DNA of 64,000 nucleotides. Source: Diaporthe sp. PMI_573. Taxonomy: Eukaryota > Ascomycota > Sordariomycetes > Diaporthales > Diaporthaceae. Under the pieces are notes generated by a model, which was given only the letters and a program-made list of their open reading frames with translations, was not told where the DNA came from and made no database searches. The stretch's first letter is position 1. Each line of letters starts with the position of its first letter. The DNA lies in the NCBI GenBank assembly GCA_021399435.1, contig JAJTUP010000030.1:434001-498000 (forward strand). Direction: 5' to 3'. A program made the translations under genes and the position numbers. Shown piece after piece: positions 44,799-56,568 of the stretch.

Positions 44799-47700
44799 TC
44801 AATTCGGGAGACTCCCCTCTGGCGGCGGCGGCGGTACCATCGCATACCTACCCCTCCCATTCATGGCAGCAGCAGCATTCCGCCGGCCGCCACCACCACC
44901 AACCCCCACGAACCCCCCACCACTGCCACCGCCGCCACGCTGCTGTCCCATCTCAAACAGGCTAATCTCCGACAGCAGCGAACAAGCCGCAACGACCCTG
45001 AAGCTCTGCATGTCCTCCTCGAACCTGCTCTCCCTCGGTCCGGCGGTCTCCTCGCAGCCGGCGTGAACACAGGCAAGGCACAGGTGTAGGTTGTCGAACT
45101 GGGTCTGGTACCCCGTGAGGGGAGCCGATTCGCCCGCCGGGTCGTGGCTGACCTTGCGCATCTGGCCGGTGATCCACGTCGCGATCCGGCCCATCTCGTC
45201 CTTGAGCTTGATGCTGCTGTCGCGCTGCCGGTGCGTCTGCACGCCTGACTTGTTGAGGACGTTGCCGATGAACACCTCCAGCTCCGTCAGTGGCTTGGTC
45301 GGGTGCGTCGAGAACTGGCCCATCGCCGCTGACACCGCGTCCTCGTACCATCCGCGGATCTCGCGCGCCGTCTCGAGGCGGACGACCCAGCCGCGCCTGT
45401 CCTCGACGATGGCCTCGTAGCGCGGGTGGGTCTTGGTGAAGAAGTCGTCCCAAAAGGAAGGGCCGTCCGTGGAGGGCAGCTTGGATTTGATGTCCTCGTG
45501 CCAAATCCTTTGTTCGTCGATTGCACGGTAGAGGTGACCAAGTAGTTTCTCGGATCTGTAGAAGACGTGGCGCTGGCGATTGTATTGGTCTTCTTCCTCG
45601 TCCTCGGCTTCTTCAATAATGTACTGGTCCAGCTCGATGGTAGATTTATCCACTACGCGGGACTCTGGACCCGGAGCAAGACTGCATGGAGTGATTAGTA
45701 CACAATCGTGATTCGCTGATGACAATAGCAAACGGGAAAGGTGTGAGGGACGAAGCTGATCATAAGAACAGGAAGAGAAGGGAAAGCCAGAATGTGAGAG
45801 CCTTGACCAGATGGGGGTCTAGAAGCTGATGTACAACAGGGGTAGTAGAGATGCAAAACTCACAAGTCAGGTCTGAATTTGTTCGCACGAGGCAATTCCT
45901 TCAGGTTCACGCCTACGCCGGTCTTGGAAAAGTCGACCGCAGTAGAATGCATCCCGGCCAGTTTCTTGCAGTCCTCATGGGGTGTGCCCTCGTCGTGCTG
46001 GTCCGCCAGAATCATGTGCCTCGTTGCGATGACACCGAGATGGTCCAGCTTCATGAAGTCAATGAAGAAGTCTGCCATGTCTTCTGGCTCGACCTTACGA
46101 CCAAGATCCACCGGTGCCACGCGGGGGTAGTCTGCGGGGTCGAAAGTGCGCTGGGGCATGACCTCTTCATCCCAGATTACATTGAAGATGTCGCCGTCGA
46201 GATCACCTCCTGACAGCTTGGATGGGAGGTCACGCTGGCCGTGCTGGCTGAAGACGATGACATTCGACAATTCTCGGAGTGGGCTCCCGGGTGGAGGTAT
46301 AACGTTGCACGGAACCTGGATATCACCCGGGTGCAGAGCTGGGGACCTGGTCACGATCAAAGGTCCGGGACCGGGCGGCTCGTCGAAGCGATCGCCCTTG
46401 GTATCGTAGGTGACGTAGACCTCGTTCTCCTGGAGGAAGCCGGTCTCATCCATGATGCCGAACAGGGTGATGCCCGTCCGAATGGGGATTCTCGCCTTGT
46501 GCTTTAGCAGGCGCAGTTCGCGCAGTACCAGAGCCTCAACTACCGAGCGAAGAAATCTGTCCTTGCGGTAGTCGACGCCCATGTTTTCGCAGAGTGAGAT
46601 CAGGCGATGGAGTCGCATTGTGTCGCCCACGCTCTGGTGTTTCAGGAATCTGGCCACATTATACACATCTGCTGTGACTTCCCGAAGCCTGGAGAGTTCC
46701 ATGTTCTGCATGCGGAAGAACCAAGTGCTGGCGCATCCCATGTCTTCCAAGATCTTGATCATTTGGCGGTTGAGCACCAGGGGAATTGGCTTGGAGGCCA
46801 TGTCGCATATTTCGAGATTGGGCGCGTCGTTGCTCTCAAATTTCTTCATGGATGGTCTGATGCGTATCTCGGACCCCGTCAAGTTAGTGTCTAGGGCAAG
46901 CATACCCTTGGAACCCTTGAATCGAACTTGGAAAGCTGTTGGTGCCGATTTCGTCTGGGGGATGACATCCCAGAGGTTGTGGACCACTTGCAAAGACATG
47001 GTACCGACACCGTCACTGAAAACCCGGCCATTCCGCTCCACATCTTGCATCAAGCGGACGGTGACACCGCAATCATCTAATGGGATGAAGTATGGTGTCT
47101 CAGAGAAAGCCTGGCCGATTCGAGCGGCACATCGCGCAGGCGAACGAATGTCACTGAAATGTCCTAAGTCGCCAATGACGTTAAAGTAGGAATGTAGAAT
47201 GCCATTCGCGAGGAAAGGAGCCATGAACTAATGGTGTTGTTAATTGAAATGTATGCAAATGCGAAACAAAAGCAAAAGAACAATCCGCAGGCGGAGTCCA
47301 CACCAAAATGATCTCAAGACACAGGGAGAGAAATGAAATAGAAGGAAGGGAAGACTTACCCATGCCGAATGAGATCGCAAAGAAGAGTGCGAGAATCCGA
47401 GAAACTCGTACTTCCTGCCGGCAATCTTGAAGCCTTTACGGAATACTTCCCTGAATCTGTTATACACCTCCTCATTGCTGACTTTGGGATTGAAGAAGAG
47501 GTCCTCGCCATTTTCATCGCAGAACTGGAGCCGTAGGAAGTATTCGTGATGGTCCGGGTATTTGCGGAGGATTCGATTGTTCGTCTCGAGTTCTGGGCCA
47601 TGTAGACTGCTCCGAGTCGGGGTGATGGTGACTCTGTGGATCAGCGCCAGGTTCTGGGTTGGGGCCATGAGCCCTTGCCGAAACACCTCGTTGCTGACCA

Positions 47701-48994
47701 TCTTGTCTTCCTCTTCCCGAAGGTACTCCACGATGGCCTGAACCTCGAAAACTGTTGGATCGCCATGAGGCTTGGGCCACGGCGTCTCCTTCATGAGCTT
47801 CTTCATGGCGTCAACCGAGATGGGCCTCCTGCCAGCTGCCTTGTCTGCTAGAAAGACCCGGCGCAGTTCCTTTGCCAGTGCCAAGACCGTCCCCGGGTGG
47901 TAATAGGCATTGGCTGCCATGGCTTGTAGCTGGAACAAAATGCCAAAGGGTAGTTGGTCTGGGTAGGCATCGACGGCGAGTTCTTTCATTAGCTTGCTCA
48001 TGGCTAGTGAAGAAGCTCCAAGATGCAGGGGAGCGGTCCTCTGGGTGATCAGATCGTACGACACAAAGGGGACCACGTCGTGGCGTTTCAGCGACCAAAG
48101 TTTGCGCTGGAGGTTGTCACCTGTCACTCGCAGTTGATACACGAGACACTGGCCGACGACTTTGGCATGTTGACTGTCGAGGGCACACAGACGCGTGCGG
48201 GTTGGCCCGGAGTTCCCAAGTCGGCCAACGGCTGAGATAAAGAGCTCCCTCATTAAGGTGTCTAACTCGCTGGGGCCATCCATCTCGCTGAGGTCCTGGA
48301 AGAAGGAGGGCTCTTCGGCGAGGGTGATCGTGAGGGTATGCTGGAAGCTGCAGACGAGATCTTGGACAGTCTCCAGAGGGATCTTGATAACGTGATGACT
48401 TTGGAGCTTGATGAGCAAAGTCTGCTTGGTGAACTTTGCAGTACCCACATCCTGGAATTCGACTTCAGGAAGGTAGACGAGCTCGTCCCCGTCGAAGGCC
48501 GTGTGCCCGCAGCTGATCGAAGTGACATCGAAGACCAGCGGGCCTTTGGCTGTCTCGATTCTCCGACTCGGGTTCGTCTTCTCTGCAGCGGCGTGCTTCA
48601 AGACTCGCAGGGTGATCTCGTCGGGCTTTCCAGGAACGGCGTTGGGCTTGGAGGTTTTCTTGTTGCTCATGGAGCAAAAGATGTGGCAGCCCATGAGCTG
48701 CAGCCTGGCCTTGCGTTGCACACCCCTCTGTCGCCTCTGATTGCCGAAGCCATTCAGGGTGGGTCCAGTGTTCGCCTGGTTCTGTGATGGGAGGAATTGT
48801 GTGCCATGTCTCTGCAGGAATGACTGCGCCTGGGCGGCATGGAGAAAGGTTATGTTGGCCCAAGGCTGGTTCCGAGGCTTGTCGCAGATGAAAGTGTCCC
48901 CTTCGATGCCCAGAACGTCCATGCAAGGCTGGAGCCTCTTCTTCATGGCATCCTCAGGCAGATGCTGAGGCCAACCGTGCGTATGAACCTCCAT
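44799..48994 (-). CDS. RNA-dependent RNA polymerase (QDE-1/RRP class)
   Basis: Three exons: 48994-47360, 47227-45864 and 45681-44799, 1,293 residues. The splices restore SHSSLRSHSAWFMAPFLANG and NKFRPDFLAPGPE, both at conserved RdRP positions. The start is the ATG before EVHTHGWP, where an RRM-like N-terminal part begins; the frame continues farther up only to a TTG. Residues 887-891 are the catalytic DLDGD (in LSGGDLDGDIFN), whose Asp bind Mg. The C-terminal 50 residues are Gly-, Pro- and Ala-rich (GGGGSGGG, PPPPPEG), a low-complexity tail. Cellular RdRPs make dsRNA for quelling, meiotic silencing or other small-RNA pathways. Looks intact. No Dicer or Argonaute nearby. Confidence 0.93.
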
Positions 48995-50880
48995 GTTGGC
49001 TGGCTGCAATGGTGCTGATGGCCGATTAGCTTGAGAAACGGTACATCGAACAACCTTGACGTTTGTGAACCAAGCAGGGCTAGGCCACGAGAAGGAGGGC
49101 TGGTGGTTCAATCGCTGGAAGGGTGGCAGTGGGGGTGACGAGACGGCGAGTTGCGGTCAGGCAGGTCGGACGCTAATGTGTGAGAGAGGATTGTCAACAC
49201 TTGCGTCTGGAAACTCCAAAGGTTAGTTTCCCTGTGGACTGGACCAAAGGACAAAACAAACTGAGTGAAGGTTAAGTTGAGGTGGAAAGGTTGGCGATTT
49301 GACACCAAGGGCATCAAGAACGTGGAGCTGATGCCTGGGGTGCGGGACGGGTGGAAACTGGAGCTGGAGCTGGAGCTTGGGTTTGAGCTGAGCTTGGGGG
49401 GAGCTTGAAGAAGGAGGGACGGACTTTGCCTGCACTTTCCCCGCAGTCCATGCATGAGGCCTACCATGGACACAGTCACAGGACTCATTGTTAGAAACAA
49501 GTGAAACGGACAAACACTGCCCAGGTGATCAGTCAGTTGCACCTCTTGGGCGTTTTCAGTTCAGCAAAATGACCCCACAACTTTCTGAAGGCAGCTCAGA
49601 TGGCTTGCATTCTGTGTGGTACTGTCCATCTTATTTATGGTCCTCCGTCCCCCCATGGCTCTTCCACAAGTTCCTCCGACTGCTGCCAGACACAACACAC
49701 CAGCATGACAGCAGGCGGATGCGGGTACGGGCAGCTGCATGTAGGTCTCCGTGCCTGAAGCATAAGGGAGGATACCAGGCTTGCAGCCAGGAAGTGCAAC
49801 AAGCTTTCGTGTTTGACAGGTCATTCCACTTTGACTCACAGACTCTAGCCTTTACTGTAAATTAACTTGGTATCTCGGAGTCATAAAATGGTGGTACCTT
49901 TGAAACCTACGTAACTAATGATTTATGCCCTGAAGGGTACCGACTTAAGGACAGGTCACAAGTTTGAAATAACTCATCTAGCACCATTTACACTAACTTG
50001 CTACTCCAACTCAAAACTGGCTGGATTTGAAATGATGTTTTCACTAACATACGGTTGTGGCTATTCATTCATTGTACGTTCAACTTGGCCCACTTCCATG
50101 CCTCTCAGCTGTGTTCTTCGTTCGTTTTACCCTCTCGCTCCATCCGTTCTGAAGCGACGTGCTTCATCAAACCTCCCTCATGCCCTACGACCATTTCTAA
50201 CTTGATGTTTCTGTCCTTGGAGCCATCGCCACACTCTCTGGACTGGAGCCCTGACAGACTACCGACCTGGTGTTGTTGGGAGAAGAAGAATTTGAGTCAG
50301 GGCCTCCGAGACAAGTAGAGTAGGCAACCCATGTCACCTTGCTCAATTCAACTCAGACAAAATCCTAATTAATAGATGAAGACACGGGAGGAGCACATGC
50401 AAAAATGTGGTAGGACGTCAGGGACTTTTGGGCTGTGTTCTTGCCGGGTGATTAGTATTTCTAAAGTCGGCCTTGCAGGTGAGTAGGTACTTTATGTATG
50501 CGATACTGGCCGTGCCTGCTCGACATGGCCTCCACTCCGGTATTCGCACTACCAGTATCTGTTCTAAAGAAAATCTGCGTCGTGAATCTCATAGCACGAG
50601 CTGGACAGCTGCTTTGATCAGGGGTGGGCAGCGTTGGTAACTGGGTAAACAACCACTATCTGATGTTGCGCTCAGGTTGGCCGAGCCTCAGATAGCCACT
50701 GTTAAGGAACAGGCTCCGTTTGCACGGAACTGCACGGCGACCCGCGACAGCAAAGTGCGTGGCGTTAAGAGTACGTACGGTACAGATCTAATCGATTTCA
50801 TTTTCATCGTGACACAAAGCGTGCATTTGGTCGTTACACTCTTCAGCCTTCCAAAGAAAAACAGAAAAAAAGCCTTCAGG
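48995..50880. other. upstream region of RdRP and of the AT-hook gene
   Basis: About 1.9 kb between divergent starts. The left part is presumably the RdRP leader, with CT/Ser-rich short frames that look like translated UTR. No extra gene is supported. Confidence 0.4.
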
Positions 50881-51858
50881 ATGGGCGGGTCAGGTGGAAA
50901 GCGTCACAAGCAGTCTCGACATCGCCACACCGAACCCCTGATCAGTACGCGGAGAGAAGACGGCCTGTGGCAAAGCATCGAAAGGGATGAAGAGGACTTG
51001 GCGTTCCATTTCGAAGGAAATGCCGTTGCCCCTCTTAGCGGAACGCCTTTGGTGGCAAATGAGGACTGTGTCTCGGACAAAGACATGACCCACCCGCCTC
51101 ATCAGCCTCGTCGAGACATCACGACGGCTAGAGGCAAGGCAGAGACCTCAAACGCGCCAGCTACCTCACACACGGAGCCTATCAAGACAGAAAGCCCACC
51201 AGCAAGCAGTTGCTGCCAAACGCCGCCCAGGGGTGATCTCCCAGCAAGAGCAGTCAACGGTGCCCTCCCACATACAGATCCTCCCGAGCTGGTCCGACCC
51301 GTTCCAGACACACCCCAAAGGGACCCATCGAGCCCGACCCATCCTCAGCCAACAAGCAGAAGACGGAGGGGAAGGCCCAGAAAGCCACGCAACGCCCCGA
51401 ACTGGAACAGAGCACGACGCGTCAGATTCTCCGACCCCATCCCTCCCGACACAGACCCGCAGGAGCCAGAGTCCCGGGACACGCACGTATTCGTCCGCCT
51501 GCTCAGGATAATAGTCACCGCCGAGGAGGATCCCCACCCGCCCCAGCGACAGGAGCTGGTTTGGAATAATCGTGCAAAGGGTTGGAGGTTGGCGGGCGAG
51601 AGGAGCGAGCGGAATATCGGGGACGTTGCTGAGCTGTTTGATGAGCTTTCGGCACAGGGCTCGATGCTGCGAGCTGTTCTTGCCCCGACGGTCCAGAGAG
51701 GAGCCCGGGAGCCGGTCGAGGTGGGGTGGGACGCGGCAAGCTGCTGCTTTCATGGTGTGAGCCAGGACGTAGGGGGCTTGTCTGTGACCCTGGGTGAGAT
51801 GAAGGATATGGTGAAGGATCCGTGGGCTAGACAATTTGTGGGTTACGTGTTGATGTAA
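50881..51858 (+). CDS. AT-hook protein of unknown function
   Basis: 325 residues from the ATG at 50881; the frame opens 68 codons earlier at a TTG, but this is the first good ATG. The N-terminal 160 residues are Pro/Ser/Thr-rich and disordered-looking. RGRPRK at 163-168, inside a run of Arg, is a canonical AT-hook that binds the minor groove of AT-rich DNA. The C-terminal 130 residues look folded: HVFVRLLRIIV, WNNRAKGWRLAGERSERNIG and WARQFVGYVLM. The C-terminal family is not recognised. Probably nuclear. Between RdRP and a metabolic-type gene; AT-hook binding would suit RIP-made AT-rich DNA, but that is speculation. Confidence 0.6.
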   Translation: MGGSGGKRHKQSRHRHTEPLISTRREDGLWQSIERDEEDLAFHFEGNAVAPLSGTPLVANEDCVSDKDMTHPPHQPRRDITTARGKAETSNAPATSHTEPIKTESPPASSCCQTPPRGDLPARAVNGALPHTDPPELVRPVPDTPQRDPSSPTHPQPTSRRRRGRPRKPRNAPNWNRARRVRFSDPIPPDTDPQEPESRDTHVFVRLLRIIVTAEEDPHPPQRQELVWNNRAKGWRLAGERSERNIGDVAELFDELSAQGSMLRAVLAPTVQRGAREPVEVGWDAASCCFHGVSQDVGGLSVTLGEMKDMVKDPWARQFVGYVLM

Positions 51859-52115
51859 CTAAGTAGTATTTATCTATCGCTTGTACCAGAAACAGTGTTT
51901 GTATGATACAGTTTGTCAGTTCGCAACTGGCAGCTTTTCTTCGCTAGTCCCTTGAACTCGTGGCGGACGAGGGCCGCGGTCAGAGCAAGAAAGATAGTAA
52001 GAAAAGAAATGAAAAAGAGCAGAAAACGAAACACCCTGTCCTCCCCTCCAAGCCCTGTCGAAACACTGATTAACCGTGGGAAAGATTCTGATTGTAGAGA
52101 GACTCAGCTTCCCTT
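51859..52115. other. intergenic between convergent genes
   Basis: 3' flanks of the AT-hook gene and the reductase-like gene; nothing else. Confidence 0.4.
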
Positions 52116-53277
52116 TCAATTTGGAGAAAGAGCAGCGAGCATGCAGTCCCACATAGCCGTCGAGATCTTCCCCCTGACGCCCCCCCTCTCCAAAGCCATT
52201 ATACACTCCGACGTGTTCCCAGGACTCGCGCACAGCTTCTCTCGCATCGAGGACGGCTTCTCCAGGATCGACAACATATCGGAAGTGCCCTCCAGAGCCT
52301 TCACGGTCATTCTCTCCGCCTGCCCACGATTGAGCCCGCCGACGACGGCGCCGTCGACGATGGCGTCGCAGAAGAGCGCAAAGAACGCCGGCGCTTCTCC
52401 ATAGAGCACCGCGGCGGAGTCTATCAGGGGCTCGGGAAAGTGGTAAATGGATCCTACACTCAAAAAGAAGGAGTCCACGAGGTCTAAAGCCTCTTTGGAT
52501 TGGGATCGGTCGCTGGGATGGGAGATGGCTGTAATTGACTTGGCCAGCCAGGAAGCCATGGTCGGCCTTGCGCGGAGGATGCAGCACGGCGATGATAGCT
52601 GTACAGGAAGTTGGGAACCGTTCCAGGAAAACAGGGCTTCCTCCATCTGGGCTATGGTGACTCCAGCGATCAGGCTCACGAGCACCTTCCCCGACAAGGC
52701 ATTTGCCGCTCTCAGCTCAGCGAGGATTGTATTCACCTTGTCTGGTGCGGTGGCCAGAAAGATGAGATCGGATCGCATTGCGACTTGGACGTTCATTTCC
52801 TGCAGGACCTCGAGGCTGACGGAATGTTTGGCCAGAACAGTTACGAGACCATCCTCTCCCCCGGCGCCACGATCCTCTGGCTGTTTGCTTGCCAGATATT
52901 CCGCCCTGGGAAATGGACGGTCCGCGCTCGGGGCTCTCAAGTTAGTGCGCTTGATCCCTTTCAGGATGGCCCTGACTAGTTCGTCTGCGGCAATAGCAAA
53001 GACTCTGTGTTAGCGAGATCGCGGGACGCAGGCACACTCCTCTTGTTCCGCACGTACTGAGGCCTATGAATCCTACCGTCTTCACACCTGGCGTCTTGGG
53101 TTTGACAGCCGAAGCCGAGGCGACGGGCACGTTGACACTCGGATCCGGGGTGGAAACAATGACGACAGGCGGTTTCGAGGCGGGAGTCGTCGTGACGCTC
53201 GGAACTGGGGCGGAAGGCGTATCTGAATCTGAGAAGGCGGAAGACGCGCTGATACCTAGATCTGAGCAGGAGTCCAT
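52116..53277 (-). CDS. divergent pyrroline-5-carboxylate reductase-like protein
   Basis: Two exons, 53277-53058 and 52984-52116, 362 residues; donor GTACGT, acceptor CCGCAG. A 66-residue Pro/Ser/Val-rich extension precedes KTVGFIGL. After the splice the sequence reads NELVRAILKGI, aligning gap-free with the P5CR start GFIGxGxMGxAILxGI. The domain order is P5CR: SDLIFLATAP, SLIAGVTI, then IDSAAVLYGEAPAFF where the family has TALSGSGPA, then GGLNRGQAERMTVKALEGTS and MREKLCASPGNTSECIMALE. P5CRs make proline with NAD(P)H. Here the Gly-rich nucleotide motif and the SGSGPA loop have lost key residues, so this is a paralogue of doubtful or altered activity. Confidence 0.8.
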
Positions 53278-54020
53278 GTTGACAAAATTGATTGAAGCGA
53301 TGTGATGTGGGTGGGTGATGGCAAAACAGAGGCAGAAGATATCGTAGCGCTCCCTGTGGGGTTTTTTTGAAAACGGTAGGAATGTAGTACCATGCCTCCC
53401 TCAGAAGGACCGGTCCTTGAAAAGAAGTTCCCCCTTACGGTCTTTCCCATTTCAACATAATCACCTCAGGCAAGAGCGATCTAACCAAACAGGCTGTTTT
53501 TCGTTTCAAGACTCTGCTTCTCCTCAAGATCCCCCTTTTTCAATTAAACTGGCGAGGCGATGGTGAGGCGATGTAAACACAGCAGGAGACGGTTATCCTG
53601 CCGGAGGTACAGTCCCCCACCTCCCTCCCTCCCCAATATCAACCAACAGCAATGTCGAACTCCTATGCTCCCATATTTTCGATCGCCGGATGCGAGCGCG
53701 GCACAGCTTGTCCGCATTCCCAGCGGGCGACGCGGGTCCCATGACTGTGCGCGCCTTGATCGCTCTCGGCGGCAACTAAGTGTTTTGCAACAGAATGAGC
53801 ACGAGCATTTAACGAGCCTCAAAAGTGAGATGCCGTAGTAGATTCCATGATTCTCATCCATAGACTGATCAAAAAAATATCATAACGTTTTCGTAAATAA
53901 TGTTAAAAGAGTCGACCATTCCAAAATCTTTTAGAGATGCCATCGAAACCCTCAAACACGCCAGGTGCGCACTCCAAACGGAGCTTCCCATTCTTCAAGG
54001 GCGCGAACTCCCAGCCGGGA
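53278..54020. other. intergenic
   Basis: Promoter side of the reductase-like gene, then the 3' flank of the SRR1-like gene. No gene. Confidence 0.4.
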
Positions 54021-55494
54021 TCACTTCACCTGAGCAGTCTTCTCCTGCGTGTTGGTCTCCTTGAATGGACGGTACACAATCCCTCGGTTGACACGACCAG
54101 CCTTATGTGGAGGCATAAAACCTTCCACATGCTTCAACGTCTTCGGATCTATGTTTTGCAGTGGAGCGAGCTTCACCAGGTCCTTGCGACAGAGGAGGAT
54201 CATGTTTGATTCCAACGCGAACGTGGGAGTGTGCCAGGTGTGGAGGGGATTCTGGCCCGTGTAGTCCTTCTTTGTCATTTCCGTCTCTTCCTCTGCCATC
54301 GCACGTTTAATTTCGATTTTCGTCTTTCCTTGATTTACCTCGGTTCCTTGCGTCGATTCATGCATCAGTCTACTAACCAGTGAGATTAGGTGATACTCTT
54401 TCTTAACGATTCTAGCAAATATGGTCATTTAGTACTTTTCTTTGAATTGTCTTTCCACAGAGTGTAGGGGGACTCCCTGGCGGAGTATGGCCAGAGACTG
54501 GCTGTGGAACTTACGGAGCAATCGTTGGATCCCTGCATTCCGGGTGGAGTTTGATGCTTTCATTCCTAGCCAAAACCGCTGCAGGTAAGCGACGCCAACA
54601 TGCCAGAGTATCAATGACGTCTTGTAAAGCTCGTTCGGCCCATCTCACATCATACAGAAGTGTAGTCTGGGAGCAACTCCCTTTCGCGTTTGGCGTGATA
54701 TTGATTTCGAAGCCAAGAACCTTCTGCTGGAGGACTTTTTTGAATTGTTCAGTGAAGCCATTATCTTCAACTTCAATCCTGAGATGAACTTGTCGCTTAT
54801 CTTCGTAGAGATGTCGTATTCTTCCAATGACCTGTATCTTTCTGAAGAACGCGGCCTGTTCCCAAGACACCCCCAGACCATCTGGCTCGATTTCGCCGTT
54901 CTGGAGGAGGGGCAACTTTTTGCGGACATTTTCGAGATGAGGATCCTCGAGGCCGATGACCACGATCTTCTCGATTTGGCTGAATCGCGCCTGGCTCAAA
55001 ATGTCGACAAGTGTCGCACAGTCATGCAATTCGGACGATGGCCTGGCGTCGCCCATGCCCTTTCTCCATATGTCGCGACAGAAGTCCTGAGATACCTGAA
55101 ATGCCTTAAGGTATGGATCCTTTGAGAATCGTTCATACTCGGCTCTGGCCTCACTCAGACCCTTTTCAAACACAGAGCGAGAGGATTTTTGAGCTGCCTC
55201 AAATGCCTTAAGGTACGGATCCTTGGAGGCCCCTTCGGACGAAGGCTTGGCCTCGCCCAGACTCTTCTTCCATGCAGAATGGCATTCCGTCCGAGCTGCC
55301 TCAAATGACTTCCTAGCTACCTCCAATGCCTTTAAATATGGGTCCTTTGGGCTGTCTTTGGCTGACTTCTGCTTCTGTGCATCCCCTGACATCTGTGCGC
55401 TCTGCATCCGATTCCGCCCCTGTGCCGATAAGCTCTCTTGTTGAGAGGAACCTTTCCGGGGCCTAGCATGCAGGTTGGAGGACTCAGACGACAT
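54021..55494 (-). CDS. repeat protein with SRR1-like domain
   Basis: Two exons, 55494-54515 and 54372-54021, 443 residues; donor GTAAGT, branch CTAATCTCAC, acceptor GGTTAG. Residues 50-155 hold three repeats beginning KDPYLKA(L/F) at 50, 91 and 125, each 34-41 residues and predicted helical, with shared GEAKPSS/GDARPSS endings. Residues of about 155-330 resemble the SRR1-like domain: KIVVIGLEDP, VHLRIEVEDNGFTEQFKKVL, GFEINITPNAKGSCSQTTLL and LPAAVLARNESI. The second exon is charged and ends VEGFMPPHKAGRVNRGIVYR. SRR1-like proteins are linked to transcription or clock regulation in plants and yeast; the fungal function is unknown. Confidence 0.6.
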
Positions 55495-56568
55495 TTCCGA
55501 GAATTTTGTCTCCTGAACGATGATACAAATTGTGATTTCTGATTTGTCAGATAAAGACGGTGGAGACTGTTGTGAAATTCGTTTGTAGGGCTGGTTTTTG
55601 TGACAAGCCTACTGTTCGGAAAGTTAGAGGCATACGAGAACCTATATATAGTGATCAGAAGCTTTTGAAACATCCATACCATAGTCTACTGATGTAGTGA
55701 CGACTTCAGTCAAGTCCGATGGAATCAGTACGGACATCTTTGTCCTGGCAGTGGTCTTGTGTCAGGCGGCCAAAGAATAGGGCAGAGTGGGGCGGTCGCC
55801 CAGTGACTGGGAACCAACTAAAGCTTCGATTCAACCGGAAATAGAATCAAATATGTCGTGGGTCCAACAGCTTCAGACGAAAATCAGTCATTTCCGGCCC
55901 TACATTGAGGCTTGATGGCCTTAGAACAGGCCATGGCGGGCTTGCAGGAGGTCATGAAGTGGGCAATGCGACTGGGTGAGTTGATATCGTGGTCGGTGGG
56001 TGGAATACATGGGTCATGGACCAAGAATAGAACCAACAGCTAACGTGGCCTGGCCATTTCCAGGCATTAGTTGCGGCGCAGGTGTCATGGCGAGGTCTTC
56101 ATGCTGAAATCCCATGCTTTCCAACAGCACCCGGGTGGCGTGAGACAGAGTCACTTCCATTATGTATGTCCGTCATGTAAAATCTGCTGTGCGAGTCGTA
56201 TGGCTTTCTGTCGGATGGATGAGGCGGGTCGGGCCGAACTGTTGGTGGATAGAGCTTCAAAGCCGATCGCCCAAGTACCAGCTCTAGACCTTGCAAATAA
56301 TGCGGCAATCGGAGATTCACCATCAAAGATCGGAGGTCCGCTAGACAAGTAGAAAGTGACTGATACATACTTCATCACCGAGTCACCGAGGGAAGTACTC
56401 GGAGGATAAGCCAGGGAGCATATTCGGTGACAGTGGTTGAGAAATGAGTGACAGAAAGGTCAACGATTGGTCCCAACCCGGACAATCAATCAAACAAAGA
56501 GAAACACACGCAATCAATCACCATGCCGCCTGGCATCAGACCGCGTTTCCACCGTACATATACATGCC
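55495..56568. other. intergenic
   Basis: No supported gene; short frames on both strands at 56071-56378 lack start context and motifs. Confidence 0.4.

Noticed and set aside
46581..47189. 202-codon plus-strand frame
   Set aside because: Exactly opposite the RdRP catalytic exon; a shadow.
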